Part shown: positions 16,248 to 25,781 of the stretch, one piece after another
Numbering within the stretch: the stretch's first letter is position 1
Layout of the letters: every line of letters begins with the position of its first letter
Source of the DNA: Monoglobus sp964617455
GTDB lineage: Bacteria; Bacillota; Clostridia; Monoglobales; Monoglobaceae
Length of the DNA stretch: 64,000 nt
Assembly: GCA_964617455.1 (NCBI GenBank)
Contig: CAZTYF010000006.1
Span: forward strand, 32,828 to 96,827
Direction: 5' to 3'
Program-made: the position numbers and the translations under genes
The notes under the pieces: model-generated
What the model saw: only the letters and a program-made list of their open reading frames with translations
Database searches by the model: none
Told to the model about the DNA's origin: nothing

Positions 16248-16667
16248 CTATTTGGTTTTTGCTCTTGCGGAGCAAACCGCGGATATTACAAAGGACAGAG
16301 CAAGGCCCAGGACAATCGCTCCGGCGGCGCCGAAGAAGACCGCGAACATTCCGTCTCCCGCAGGGCCTTGGGGCATAAAGCCATAGAACACCCGAAACAG
16401 GAGGCCCGGTATGTTATACTTAAGGCCCAGCCAAACCCCGGCGCTCAAAGCGGCGGCGAAAAACAGGGCGGACATCAAAAACCTTGAAATTCGGGATTTT
16501 TCCAAAAAGACGGGCAAAATGATTACGCATCCTATGGGCATAACCAACTCCGTAATCTCCGTATACCGTTCGGGAATCAGATTGAAATATACCGAAATCA
16601 ATATCGCGAATATATAAATCACTGTGCAAATGCCGCACAGGAGTCCTCTCAAAACAGCTTTACCCAT
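16248..16667 (-). CDS. Four-TM membrane protein of unknown function
   Basis: With the start at 16667 (MGKAVLRG), preceded by GGGAG, the protein is 139 residues. Four hydrophobic helices fill it (about residues 5-28, 40-60, 65-85 and 105-135). Longer upstream reading would overlap the LCP gene. The start is one base after the LCP stop, so the two are co-transcribed. I do not recognise a family. Context suggests an envelope role. Confidence 0.6.
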   Translation of the reverse strand: MGKAVLRGLLCGICTVIYIFAILISVYFNLIPERYTEITELVMPIGCVIILPVFLEKSRISRFLMSALFFAAALSAGVWLGLKYNIPGLLFRVFYGFMPQGPAGDGMFAVFFGAAGAIVLGLALSFVISAVCSARAKTK

Positions 16668-16668
16668 T

Positions 16669-17778
16669 TCATTCTCCCTTCGGATTTTCCGATGCCTCTG
16701 CGGTATCCGAGGAACTCCGAGGCTTTCCGTTTGCCTCCAGATATGCGTCCCACTCCTCCCGAGTTTGGGGCAGGAACACATCCTCAACCAGGCGGCGGGT
16801 GGTGGCCACATCTTGGATATAATAGGAAGTGTCTCCGATATATGCCGCCTCCCCGGGCAGTTGATATGTGCTTATGTCGTCCAGGCTTATGCTCATCAGG
16901 GCATTCAAATTTCTCACCACATCGCTCATGGTGAGGTTGGTTCTCACATTGTTGCGGAAAACTTCGAAAATCCTGTCGAGTTTTGAGATATAATAGGGAT
17001 TGAGTTTTTGTCTGACCACTTCTTTGATAAACCGCTGCTGCCAATACACCCTGCCCTCGTCGCCCATAATGTACTCTCCGGGGGCTGTTCCGTTGTTGTT
17101 GTGGCGGAACCTGACAAAATCGTGGGCAAGCTTGCCGTCGAGATGCTGCTCCCCCGCCTTGAGATGGATGTGGAGGCTCTGGACCGGGTCGTCGTAGTCC
17201 ATATCATAGGGCACGTTGAAGTCAACGCCGTCAACCGCATTGATGAGCTCCACAAATCCGTCAAAATCCACCGTCACATAGTAGTGAACGGGGAGGCCCG
17301 TGATTTCCTTGACTTTGTTTATGAGCAAATCCTCATGGCCCTCGCCCAATGCAAGCTCCGAGGGATGGATATCGTCGTATTTGCTTTCGGGGATTTGATT
17401 TTCCGAAGTTTCCTCTTCCGAGTTCTCCTTTTTGGAATCGGCAAGTCCGAAACCCATGGTGGCATTGATTTTTTGGGTGGTGCCTCCGATTTTCACCCGA
17501 GTGTCTCTGGGGATTGACAAAACGCTCACCCTGTCGGAATAATCGTCCAAGGACACCAGCATAATGGTGTCGCTCCTGTAGCCGTCCTCATCGACACCTA
17601 TCAGCAACACATTGACCATTCCCACATTTTCATCGGGGGCGTCAAGGGACGCCAGCTTCCGCACCTCTCCCAAGGGCAGGCTGTCCAATTTGTGAGCCGC
17701 AAGGACTCCGCCGTAGGTGGAGAGTCCCATGGTTATTACGGCGACAATAATCGCAATGATTTTGAATCTCTTTGTCAT
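16669..17778 (-). CDS. LytR-CpsA-Psr (LCP) family glycopolymer ligase
   Basis: The 369-residue protein has an N-terminal membrane anchor (about residues 8-28) and an external LCP domain. Signatures are VLLIGVDEDGYRSDTIMLVS near residue 57 and VSVLSIPRDTRVKI, which hold the catalytic Asp/Arg residues binding a polyprenyl-pyrophosphate glycan. LCP enzymes attach secondary polymers to peptidoglycan. The C-terminus is Ser/Glu-rich. A promoter (TTGACA-16-TATAAT) lies 40 bp upstream. It may act with the polymer genes at 0-6 kb. Confidence 0.92.
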   Translation of the reverse strand: MTKRFKIIAIIVAVITMGLSTYGGVLAAHKLDSLPLGEVRKLASLDAPDENVGMVNVLLIGVDEDGYRSDTIMLVSLDDYSDRVSVLSIPRDTRVKIGGTTQKINATMGFGLADSKKENSEEETSENQIPESKYDDIHPSELALGEGHEDLLINKVKEITGLPVHYYVTVDFDGFVELINAVDGVDFNVPYDMDYDDPVQSLHIHLKAGEQHLDGKLAHDFVRFRHNNNGTAPGEYIMGDEGRVYWQQRFIKEVVRQKLNPYYISKLDRIFEVFRNNVRTNLTMSDVVRNLNALMSISLDDISTYQLPGEAAYIGDTSYYIQDVATTRRLVEDVFLPQTREEWDAYLEANGKPRSSSDTAEASENPKGE

Positions 17779-17817
17779 AGGAGTTTTGTTTTCCTTTTTG
17801 TGTTTATCTCGGTTTTT

Positions 17818-17845
17818 ATTATACCATATCCGAGCGGTATGTCAA
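17818..17845 (-). promoter_or_regulatory. Promoter of the LCP gene
   Basis: On the minus strand TTGACA (17845-17840) and TATAAT (17823-17818) are 16 bp apart. Confidence 0.75.
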
Positions 17846-17884
17846 GAAACAGATTGGAATTTTGGGGCAATATTCACAAAAGCT

Positions 17885-18574
17885 TCAATAATCCGTAATC
17901 ACAATCCGAAACACGCCGTCCCGAAATCCCGCCAGCACGGACAGGTCGCCTTTGGTGTATATCATATACTCCCCTCCGTCAACGGCGAAAAAGCCCTGAC
18001 TTTCCATAACGGACCGATATTTTTCCGCATCCTCCGCCGTGGCATTTGAGTAGCACCGGACCCGGCCCTCGCTCAAAACAGGATTGGGGGTAATGCCTGC
18101 GATTTGCCCGAAATCGGGCACCGAATCGTATTCGGGATAGGTGGGTATATACTCGGTTATCACATATACGCTGTTTGTGTCCCCGCTCCAAGTCACCCGG
18201 CAGTCCAATGCCTCGGACAGGGCCCGCAGGGGCACGAATGTGGTATCCTCCGAAAGTCTCGGAGGAACATCGAGAATGACCTCCGCCCCGTCAACGTACA
18301 TAAGCGGGGAGTCTATTTTCATGGATATGACTTTGCCGCCCTTTTGGGCCGTGACGGTCTCCGTGTCTCCGTCCCACAAAACCGAGCAGCCCAAGGTCTC
18401 AAATATCGCCCGCATGGGAACCAAGGTTCTGTCTTCCTCCGTATAGGGGGCCTTCGGAAAATCCTGCAGGCTGCCGTCGATATATACGGATATTTTCTCC
18501 TCCGCCGATGCGATGGAGAATAGGATTAGGAGCGTCGTTATACATACCGCCGTTTTTGATATAATTCTCTTCAT
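17885..18574 (-). CDS. Secreted stalk-domain (copper amine oxidase N-like) protein
   Basis: The 229-residue protein has a signal peptide, then the paired beta module known as the copper amine oxidase N-terminal or 'stalk' domain. Its hallmark LVPMRAIFETLGCSVLWDG occurs near residue 50 and again as FVPLRALSEALDCRVTWSG near residue 115. A short C-terminal domain of about 60 residues follows, without a family I know. The fold is common in clostridial surface proteins and here carries no oxidase domain. Function is unknown, probably structural at the cell surface. Confidence 0.8.
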   Translation of the reverse strand: MKRIISKTAVCITTLLILFSIASAEEKISVYIDGSLQDFPKAPYTEEDRTLVPMRAIFETLGCSVLWDGDTETVTAQKGGKVISMKIDSPLMYVDGAEVILDVPPRLSEDTTFVPLRALSEALDCRVTWSGDTNSVYVITEYIPTYPEYDSVPDFGQIAGITPNPVLSEGRVRCYSNATAEDAEKYRSVMESQGFFAVDGGEYMIYTKGDLSVLAGFRDGVFRIVITDY

Positions 18575-18628
18575 GAAATCAATCCTCCGAATTTTTATAA
18601 ACCCCGACCGGGTGTTTTTGGGGGCTTT

Positions 18629-20506
18629 CTATATTTTTTCCGCATCGCTCGGCATCCGCCAATCGCCTCTGGGAGATAGGGTTACGGAGCCCACCTTGGG
18701 ACCGTCGGGCATACAGGAGCGTTTGAATTGGTTTTTGCGAAATCTGTCATAGAACACATCCAGCCATTTTGCAATGGTTCGGCTGTCGTATTTGTCCCCG
18801 AAAGCGATTTTAGCCATCCGATATATTTTGGCCTTTTCGAAGCCGAAACGCAGAAAATAGTACAGGAAAAAGTCATGAAGCTCATAGGGACCCACCAAAT
18901 CCTCGGTCACCTGGGAGATAACCCCGTCCTTGGGCGGGAGCAGTTCCGGGCTCACCGGCGTGTCCAGAATATCCAAAAGGATGTCTCGGAGAGCGCCGCC
19001 GCTTATTTCCGCCACATAAGCCACAAGATATCTGACAAGGGTTTTGGGAATGGAACAGTTGACGTTATACATGGACATATGGTCCCCGTTGTAGGTGGTC
19101 CAGCCCAAGGCCATTTCGCTTAAGTCTCCGGTGCCCACAACAATGCCTCCCGTCTCTCCCGCATAATCCATGAGCACCCGTGTCCGCTCCCGAGCCTGGG
19201 AATTTTCATAAGTGGTGTTGTGGTTGTTAATGTCGGCGCCGATGCTCCTTAAGTGGACGGTGACATCCTCGCTTATGGGAATTTCCACCAAGTTGGCACC
19301 TACGGCTTTCGCAAGGCTTTTGGCATTTCCGTTGGTGCGGCCCGTGGTTCCGAAGCAGGGCATTGTGAGGGCATTGATTCCCTTTTTGTCCAGGCCCGCT
19401 TTTTCAAAGGCACGGACGGATACCAAGAGGGCCAAGGTGCTGTCAAGACCTCCGGACACGCCTACGGTCACGGATGTTGCTCCGATATGCTCAAGCCTTT
19501 TTTCGAGGCCCTCCGCCTGCATGGTAAATATAAGCTCGCACCGCTCTCTGAGTTTGTCCTCTTCTTTGGGAACAAAGGGGTGAGGGTCGAAGGTTCTCTC
19601 CAATTTTGTCTCTTCGATTTTTGTGGGGAAGGATATTTTTTTATAATCCTTATCAAACTCATTTTTGAATGTGCTGATTTTTCTCCGCTCCAAAACCAAG
19701 CGGTTCACATCCACATCCCCGAAAATGATTCCGTTTTCGAAAAGGCGGCTTTGGCTTAGGAAAGTTCCGTTTTCGCAGATGATATTGTGCCCCGAAAAGA
19801 CCATATCCGTCGAGGACTCCCCATAGCCTGCGTCCGCATACACATAGGCGCACACACTGCGCCCGGACTGGGAGGCCACAAGGCAGCGGCGATATTCCGC
19901 CTTGCCGATGACCTCATCCCCTGCGGAAAGGTTCAATATGACAGTGGCTCCGTTTTCGGCGTGAGCCCCCGAGGGCGGGTTCGGGACCCACAAATCCTCG
20001 CAGATTTCCGCACCTACAACAAAGTCGGGCATATTTTCGGCCTCGAACAGCAGTTTGGGGCCCATGGGATATTTTTTCCCCTTGAGGACAATCTCGGTGT
20101 TTTCCCCAAGAGGCACAAAGTGACGGGCTTCGTAGAACTCGGAATAGTTGGGAATGTGGGATTTGGTGACAAAGCCCAAAACCTCCCCGCCCTTTATCAC
20201 CGAGGCGCAGTTATAGAGACAGCCCCCAAGACCTATGGGCACCCCTGCGGCAATCAGTATATCCGAATCCTTTGTCGCCTCCGCAATTTCAAACACCGTT
20301 TCGCAGGCGCTTTTTATGAGCCTATCCTGCAAAAACAAATCTCCGCAGGTGTAGGCGGTGATGCAAAGTTCGGGGAAGACTATGACCTTTGCCCCGGCCT
20401 CGGCCGCCCTCTTTGTGAGCTTTATTATCTCTTTCCCGTTGTGCTCCGTGTCCCCGACTTTGACTCGGGGCGTGGCAGCCGCAACTTTAACAAATCCGTC
20501 CCTCAT
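18629..20506 (-). CDS. nadE: Glutamine-dependent NAD+ synthetase
   Basis: The 625-residue protein fuses a nitrilase-type glutaminase and an NAD synthetase. The N-terminal half has the Glu near FPELCITAYTCGD and the nucleophile Cys in VVGAEICEDLW. The C-terminal half has the ATP-pyrophosphatase loop VGVSGGLDSTLALL near residue 355 and GTGDLSEMALGW. It makes NAD+ from deamido-NAD+, ATP and glutamine, the last step of NAD synthesis. The length fits the bacterial two-domain form. It is followed by mtaB's operon neighbour on the same strand, 46 bp apart. Confidence 0.95.
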   Translation of the reverse strand: MRDGFVKVAAATPRVKVGDTEHNGKEIIKLTKRAAEAGAKVIVFPELCITAYTCGDLFLQDRLIKSACETVFEIAEATKDSDILIAAGVPIGLGGCLYNCASVIKGGEVLGFVTKSHIPNYSEFYEARHFVPLGENTEIVLKGKKYPMGPKLLFEAENMPDFVVGAEICEDLWVPNPPSGAHAENGATVILNLSAGDEVIGKAEYRRCLVASQSGRSVCAYVYADAGYGESSTDMVFSGHNIICENGTFLSQSRLFENGIIFGDVDVNRLVLERRKISTFKNEFDKDYKKISFPTKIEETKLERTFDPHPFVPKEEDKLRERCELIFTMQAEGLEKRLEHIGATSVTVGVSGGLDSTLALLVSVRAFEKAGLDKKGINALTMPCFGTTGRTNGNAKSLAKAVGANLVEIPISEDVTVHLRSIGADINNHNTTYENSQARERTRVLMDYAGETGGIVVGTGDLSEMALGWTTYNGDHMSMYNVNCSIPKTLVRYLVAYVAEISGGALRDILLDILDTPVSPELLPPKDGVISQVTEDLVGPYELHDFFLYYFLRFGFEKAKIYRMAKIAFGDKYDSRTIAKWLDVFYDRFRKNQFKRSCMPDGPKVGSVTLSPRGDWRMPSDAEKI

Positions 20507-20552
20507 GGTCTTTTCTCCTTATCTTGTCATCGATATGTATGATATTGCCGTT

Positions 20553-21869
20553 TTACTTCGCCCAATCTTCCGCAAGGCGGCTCTCCCCTTCGGGATTAAA
20601 CAGGGCCTTGACGATTTGCCCTTCCGCTCCCGATGGGGCCCTCAGGCGAACGTCCATATAGTTGGGAGTGGTTCCGTGGTATATCCCATCCTCTTTTTGC
20701 TGTTCCAAAAGAACCGAAACCTCTTTGCCCCCGTATTTTTCACAGAAATCCCTTTTCATTTCCTCCGCAAGGCGGGCTGTTTTTGCGGCCCGCTCCTCTT
20801 TGACACGTTCGCTTACACGGCCCGGCAAAGTTTCCGCCGCCGTGCCTTTGCGGACGGAATATTTGAATATGTGCATTCGCATAAACCCGATGCTTCGGCA
20901 AAATTCATAGGACTCTCTGAACTCATCCTCCGTCTCTCCGGGGAATCCCACCATCAAATCCGTGGTTATGGCCGTGTCGGGGATATTTTCTCTGAGTTTT
21001 TTAACCGAGAGTTCATACTCCCGGGGAGTATATCTGCGCCTCATCCGTTTGAGGGTCTCCGAGGCTCCGCTCTGGAGGGACAGGTGAAACTGGGGGCATA
21101 GATGCCGAAGTTTCGCCGCCCGCTCCGCAAATTCATCGGTAACGACGGGAGGCTCTATGGAGCCCAGTCGGATTCTTTCTATACCGTCGATTTTGTCGAG
21201 AGCTTCCGCCACATCAATCAGGGAGCCACGCCCCGTGTCTCTGCCGTAGGAGCCTATATGGATGCCCGTGAGGACGATTTCTCTGTATCCGTTATCCGCC
21301 AGGGCCCGAGCCTCGGCTTCAATGGCCGCCATGGGCCGGGAGCGTACCGGGCCTCGGGCATAGGGTATGATACAATAGGCGCAGAAGTTGTCACAGCCAT
21401 CCTCGATTTTGATATTTGCCCTGATTCGGCTCTGCCCCCGGGTTATGGGCAGTTCTTCGTATTCCCGATCCTTCATTATGTCGCCTACGGTATCTTCAGT
21501 GAGGCTTTTGCCGAGGTTTTTTCTCAGCACCGCCTCCTCTGCCAGCTCCGCAATTCGATTTTTGCCTCGGCTGCCTATTATGATATCCGCACCTATTTCC
21601 CGAACGGCCTCCGGCTCCGTCTGGGCAAAACAGCCGGTGACCGCAATGACGGCGTTCGGGTTCTTCCGCTTTGTGCGCCTTATGGCCTGTCGGGATTTCC
21701 CCGCCCCCGTTCCGGTGACGGTGCAGGTGTTTATCACGCACACATCGGCGACCTCGTCCCCCCGAACGATGCTGTGGCCCCGCTCCCGAAAGAGCTCCGC
21801 CATGGCCTCGCTCTCGTACAGATTGGTTTTGCATCCCAATGTAATAAATTTAACGGTAATTTTGTTCAC
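20553..21869 (-). CDS. mtaB: tRNA t6A37 methylthiotransferase MtaB
   Basis: The 438-residue radical SAM enzyme has the methylthiotransferase N-domain with three cluster cysteines (LGCKTNLYESE, INTCTVT, TGCFAQ). The radical SAM motif is CDNFCAYCIIP near residue 150, and a TRAM-like domain closes the C-terminus. The LGCK rather than LGCxxN start and the overall length fit MtaB, which converts t6A to ms2t6A at position 37 of ANN-decoding tRNAs. It probably shares a transcript with nadE and with the gppA region upstream. Confidence 0.92.
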   Translation of the reverse strand: MNKITVKFITLGCKTNLYESEAMAELFRERGHSIVRGDEVADVCVINTCTVTGTGAGKSRQAIRRTKRKNPNAVIAVTGCFAQTEPEAVREIGADIIIGSRGKNRIAELAEEAVLRKNLGKSLTEDTVGDIMKDREYEELPITRGQSRIRANIKIEDGCDNFCAYCIIPYARGPVRSRPMAAIEAEARALADNGYREIVLTGIHIGSYGRDTGRGSLIDVAEALDKIDGIERIRLGSIEPPVVTDEFAERAAKLRHLCPQFHLSLQSGASETLKRMRRRYTPREYELSVKKLRENIPDTAITTDLMVGFPGETEDEFRESYEFCRSIGFMRMHIFKYSVRKGTAAETLPGRVSERVKEERAAKTARLAEEMKRDFCEKYGGKEVSVLLEQQKEDGIYHGTTPNYMDVRLRAPSGAEGQIVKALFNPEGESRLAEDWAK

Positions 21870-21953
21870 ATCCCAATTTGCGTTATTTGTATTCCCGACG
21901 GCTCTTGTGTTGAGCCGGCATATCCAAAAAGGGCTCGTCGTATCGCTCGGATT

Positions 21954-22028
21954 TTACGGCGCCCACTCCCTGCCGGGCCCGAATCGGGTTTGTCCGAAAC
22001 AGTGCTTTAATACTTCATACTTATTCAT
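21954..22028 (-). pseudogene. recQ: RecQ helicase N-terminal stub
   Basis: A 24-codon frame starts with an ATG that overlaps the gppA stop (TGATG). Its first residues, MNKYEVLKHCFG, and the F-x-PG-(R)E that follows match the extreme N-terminus of RecQ, which normally continues QE.I...L.GRDVL.. into the helicase core. Here a stop follows after WAP and no helicase motif exists before mtaB. I infer that most of a gppA-coupled recQ gene has been deleted. Confidence 0.5.
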
Positions 22029-22945
22029 CAGTCTTTTATTTTTTCGATAAACTCCGCCAAAATGCCCTCTTTGAGCCCTGCCGACGAAACGATGACCTGC
22101 TCGGCGCCGATTCTGTCAATCAACTCAATAACCGGGGCAACTCCCGCGGGGATTGTGTCGGCCCTGCCCTGCTCTATACCTTCGTCTTCTCTCTCAAGCT
22201 CCGACATTTCGAGAATGCGCTCATAGGTCTCCTTGACCGCCTCTCCGCTCATCTCATATCCGTGGAGCCGCTCCCGATTGATGTTGGGCTCGCCCCGCTC
22301 CACAACGGCCAAATTGAACATACTGCCCCCCATGGTGACAATGGGCATAAATTCCGCATCGTCTATCCAGTGAACTTTGTCAAGGCAGCTGCTCACATAG
22401 TCGGATAGAGCTCTGAGAGCTTCCGGGGTTTCGCCTCGGAACAAAAAACGGTCGGTCATATTCACCGCCCCCACCGGGATGCTTGTGCGGGCCAAAGGCT
22501 CTCCCTCGCTCACCAATACGATTTCGGTGCTTCCGCCTCCCGTATCCACAATCACGCAGTCCTCGATGTCAAGAGTGGAAATTGCGCCCAAAAAGTCATA
22601 CTCCGCCTCCTGCTCGCCTCTTATCACGCGGATGTTTATCCCCGTCTCGTCGGCCACCCGACGCAGGAATTCGTCCCGATTCCCCGCCTCCCGCACCGCC
22701 GCGGTGGCAACGGCCATAACATCCTCAACTCCGTTTTCGTCTATGATTTTTTTGAATTCATTCAGGGCGTCGACGGTCCGCTGCACCGCCTCGGGCTGCA
22801 AACAGCCGTTTACATTCATTCCCTCGCTGAGGCGGGCCATAATTCGGCTCCGTTTTATATATTCGTATTTTCCCGTCTTTTCGTCGATATCGACTATATC
22901 CATCCTGATTGAGTTTGAGCCCAAATCTATAATCGCAGCCTTCAT
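22028..22945 (-). CDS. Ppx/GppA family exopolyphosphatase
   Basis: The 305-residue protein belongs to the sugar-kinase/HSP70-like phosphatase family. The first phosphate loop is DLGSNSIRMDIVDI near residue 7, and the second is VIDTGGGSTEIVLV near residue 140. It has the short single-module size, without the C-terminal HD domain of larger Ppx proteins. It removes terminal phosphate from polyphosphate or hydrolyses pppGpp. AAGGAGACGG precedes the ATG. Its stop overlaps the start of the recQ stub. Confidence 0.88.
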   Translation of the reverse strand: MKAAIIDLGSNSIRMDIVDIDEKTGKYEYIKRSRIMARLSEGMNVNGCLQPEAVQRTVDALNEFKKIIDENGVEDVMAVATAAVREAGNRDEFLRRVADETGINIRVIRGEQEAEYDFLGAISTLDIEDCVIVDTGGGSTEIVLVSEGEPLARTSIPVGAVNMTDRFLFRGETPEALRALSDYVSSCLDKVHWIDDAEFMPIVTMGGSMFNLAVVERGEPNINRERLHGYEMSGEAVKETYERILEMSELEREDEGIEQGRADTIPAGVAPVIELIDRIGAEQVIVSSAGLKEGILAEFIEKIKD

Positions 22946-23022
22946 CTTTCCGTCTCCTTACGTTTATTTATTCCCAAGGATTTCACCCTTCCCCGCTTTT
23001 CCGTCTCCGCCAAAGGATTTTC

Positions 23023-24525
23023 TCACTTTGGCGGCTCCGAAGAGGGTGGTATCGTCAACAGGACAAACTTGGTCATGGTCTCTCCGCCGCAGTTCAGTTC
23101 AACCCGAACCTGAATCTCCCGAGGCCCCTCCTCTTCGCTTGGCGGGTTTATTTTTCCCGATCCGGTTATAATCTGCCCGGGCAGGGACAGCAGGCTGCTC
23201 AGAGAGAAGTCTTTGTTTATATTCCATTTGATTTCGACTTTCTGGCCGTTGGAGGCCACATAGGATGAGGGCAAATCCCGAGTCACATTGTCAAAAGATT
23301 CGTTTTCCCCCTTAAGGTTTCCGATTGCCTCGCCGAGAGCCACCTTTGCGGGCTCGTCCGTACAGGTGATTCTGAGCTCCGGCGCGCCCGATTCGGAATA
23401 AGAGGAACGCAAACGCAGACTGTCGGTAGACTCGGGAGTCGTCCCTGTTCCATCCACCACAAAGCTGACGGAGGATTTGCCTGCGCCTACCGCTTCATAT
23501 ATTTGGTCGGTGACATCGATTCTGATGCCCTCTTCCTCCGAGACGCCGTTCAAAGAGCAGACGGGTATCATACCCTCCCGAGGCCGGGAATCATAGGTAA
23601 GGGTCTCACTCTTCCAATCGTCGTTTAGGAGACGGTAGACCTCCGTTTTGATATTCACGCCGCCGCTTCCCTTTTCGGGACGCAGGAGGATTTCCGCTCC
23701 GGTCACCGCACCTCGGATGTTTTCAAGATTCAGGACAAACTTCAGATATGCCGCCGACCCGTTGTCAACCGAGAGCATACCTCCGTTTTCCTCGGTCAAT
23801 TTGTCGGCTCGCCTTCCGGGCTCCGCTTTGGAAATATATCCGTTGTCTGCCAGATAGCTTTTTTTCAAATCCGAGGGGTCTCTGTCCTCCCCGTCCCCTA
23901 CGATTACCTTGAGATAGGGCCTGTATGAGGAATCGGGGCTCGCTCCGGAGCCCAATCTGACGGGCACGGTGTTGCTGAGGCTGGGGCTCAATTTCAAGGT
24001 GATGATTTTGTCCTCAAACCCTGCGGTTTCACCCAAAAATTCCGACAAATCAATCTCCAAAATCCCATCTCTGCCCACGCCACCCGCAGTGCAGAGATAC
24101 TGCTCCTCTCCCATGGGCCTCTCGCTCCAGGTCATCCCGTCGTTCCAATTGTCGTTGTCTATATAGCTCACATTGAAGGTGTTATCATCGATGCCCGAGG
24201 GGTTGGTTCCCGTGTCAACCACCGCCAGACGGAGCTTTGCGCTGCGCATATCCGCCCGCTTCAGATTTCCCAAAGAGGTCAGGTCGAATTTGAGATAGGT
24301 GTTCCAATAGTTGCCCACAATCAGGTTCTCGGTGTCAAGCCTTTTGCGGCTCTTGTTTTTGGCGCCGCTGTATACGAAAGTTTCGTCAACGGGGGAGAGG
24401 CGCACCACGCTGTCCTCCGCCACAACCGGAGTCGCAAAATAGAAAAGTCCCACGGGCACAATGCCCAAAACCAAAAGCAGCGCCAACAGAGAGCCGATTA
24501 TCTTCTGAATCAACCCGACTTTCAT
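23023..24525 (-). CDS. Secreted DNRLRE-domain (CBM96-like) protein
   Basis: I start the protein at 24525 (MKVGLIQKII), giving 500 residues, because AAGGCGG precedes that ATG and a promoter's -10 element sits just before the upstream ATG at 24558. A signal peptide or anchor helix is followed by a DNRLRE-type domain (VDETFVYSG...NLIVGN...TYLKFDL, about residues 38-200) and a second, more diverged one near 225-400. A C-terminal Ig-like region of about 90 residues ends it. Such domains occur in surface carbohydrate-binding proteins. No enzyme domain is seen. Confidence 0.75.
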   Translation of the reverse strand: MKVGLIQKIIGSLLALLLVLGIVPVGLFYFATPVVAEDSVVRLSPVDETFVYSGAKNKSRKRLDTENLIVGNYWNTYLKFDLTSLGNLKRADMRSAKLRLAVVDTGTNPSGIDDNTFNVSYIDNDNWNDGMTWSERPMGEEQYLCTAGGVGRDGILEIDLSEFLGETAGFEDKIITLKLSPSLSNTVPVRLGSGASPDSSYRPYLKVIVGDGEDRDPSDLKKSYLADNGYISKAEPGRRADKLTEENGGMLSVDNGSAAYLKFVLNLENIRGAVTGAEILLRPEKGSGGVNIKTEVYRLLNDDWKSETLTYDSRPREGMIPVCSLNGVSEEEGIRIDVTDQIYEAVGAGKSSVSFVVDGTGTTPESTDSLRLRSSYSESGAPELRITCTDEPAKVALGEAIGNLKGENESFDNVTRDLPSSYVASNGQKVEIKWNINKDFSLSSLLSLPGQIITGSGKINPPSEEEGPREIQVRVELNCGGETMTKFVLLTIPPSSEPPK

Positions 24526-24563
24526 ATTCGGCACCGCCTTTCTCGTATATTCTCTCATAACCG

Positions 24564-24592
24564 ATTATACCACAATACCCTATCCATAGCAA
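24564..24592 (-). promoter_or_regulatory. Promoter of the DNRLRE gene
   Basis: On the minus strand TTGCTA (24592-24587) and TATAAT (24569-24564) are 17 bp apart. Its position supports translation from the inner ATG at 24525. Confidence 0.7.
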
Positions 24593-24681
24593 GTGCAAAA
24601 TTCTTCCAATCTTTGGGACTCGGGGTAGGCTTTTTTATTTTGAAAAATGCCCCTCTCCCCGTTTCGGCGAAAAGCGGCGCG

Positions 24682-24720
24682 CAAAAAGTTCCCGACGCCT
24701 GTCAAAAGCATCGGGAACTT
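24682..24720 (-). terminator. Terminator of gap
   Basis: On the minus strand AAGTTCCCGATGC pairs with GCGTCGGGAACTT and is followed by TTTTGC, about 27 bp after the gap stop. Confidence 0.85.
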
Positions 24721-24746
24721 GAAAAATCTCTTTAATCTGAACCTCA

Positions 24747-25781
24747 TCAGCCGAGTTCGGCGAAGTATTTTATGGTTCTCACCATCTGGCTGGTGTAGGA
24801 ATTCTCGTTGTCATACCAGGAAACAACCTGAACCTCATAGAGACCGTCGGCAATCTTGGCAACCATTGTCTGAGTGGAATCAAACAGGGAGCCGTATTTC
24901 ATTCCTATAACATCGGAGGATACAATGGGGTCGGTGTTATAGCCGAAGGACTCGCTCGAGGCGGCCTTCATGGCGGCGTTGATTCCGTCAACGGTTATGT
25001 CGTCGCCTTTGACAACAGCCGTCAGGATGGTGGTGGAGCCGGTGGTTACCGGAACACGTTGAGCCGAGCCGATGAGCTTGCCGTTGAGTTCGGGAATAAC
25101 CAAACCGATGGCCTTGGCGGCACCGGTTGAGTTGGGAACGATGTTGGCGGCGCCTGCTCTTGCTCTTCTCATATCGCCCTTTCTGTGGGGACCGTCCAAA
25201 ATCATTTGGTCACCCGTGTAGGCATGGATGGTTGACATAATGCCGCTCTGAACGGGGGCATAGTCATTGAGAGCCTTTGCCATGGGAGCCAAGCAGTTGG
25301 TTGTGCAAGATGCGGCGGAGATAATCTTGTCATCCGGTGTCAGCACATCTTCGTTTACCGAGTATACAATAGTGGGCAAGTCGTTACCTGCCGGAGCAGA
25401 TATAACAACCTTCTTGGCGCCTGCGTCGATATGAGCCTGAGCCTTGGCCTTTGAGGTGTAAAAACCGGTGCACTCCAAAACAACATCCACACCGATTTCG
25501 CCCCAGGGCAGCTTTGATGCGTCGGCCTCCTCATAAATTTTGAGAGATTTGCCGTCAACCGCGAGGGTTCTCGCCTCATCATCGCTCTCAACCGTGTGCA
25601 ATCCCTCGCCTATTGCGCCGCAGAATCCCTTCTGGGCCGTATCATACTTTAAAAGATTGGCGAGCATCGACGGAGCGGTCAGGTCGTTGATGGCAACAAC
25701 CTCATATCCGTCGGCCTCAAACATCTGTCTGAAAGCCAGGCGGCCGATACGTCCGAAACCGTTAATAGCAACTTTTACCAT
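24747..25781 (-). CDS. gap: Glyceraldehyde-3-phosphate dehydrogenase
   Basis: The 344-residue protein is a canonical phosphorylating GAPDH. The NAD-binding start VKVAINGFGRIGRLAFRQM is at the N-terminus, the catalytic Cys is in ISAASCTTNCLAPMAK near residue 155, and SWYDNENSYTSQMV is at the C-terminus. It oxidises glyceraldehyde-3-phosphate to 1,3-bisphosphoglycerate in glycolysis. A strong AGGAGGT site precedes the ATG. A TATAAT element lies about 30 bp further up, but no convincing -35 is seen. It is monocistronic, with its own terminator. Confidence 0.97.
   Translation of the reverse strand: MVKVAINGFGRIGRLAFRQMFEADGYEVVAINDLTAPSMLANLLKYDTAQKGFCGAIGEGLHTVESDDEARTLAVDGKSLKIYEEADASKLPWGEIGVDVVLECTGFYTSKAKAQAHIDAGAKKVVISAPAGNDLPTIVYSVNEDVLTPDDKIISAASCTTNCLAPMAKALNDYAPVQSGIMSTIHAYTGDQMILDGPHRKGDMRRARAGAANIVPNSTGAAKAIGLVIPELNGKLIGSAQRVPVTTGSTTILTAVVKGDDITVDGINAAMKAASSESFGYNTDPIVSSDVIGMKYGSLFDSTQTMVAKIADGLYEVQVVSWYDNENSYTSQMVRTIKYFAELG

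Noticed and set aside
16668..16811. N-terminal extension of the 4-TM protein to 16811
   Set aside because: It would overlap the LCP gene by 140 bases with non-membrane, Pro/Cys-rich sequence. The inner ATG at 16667 has its own ribosome-binding site.
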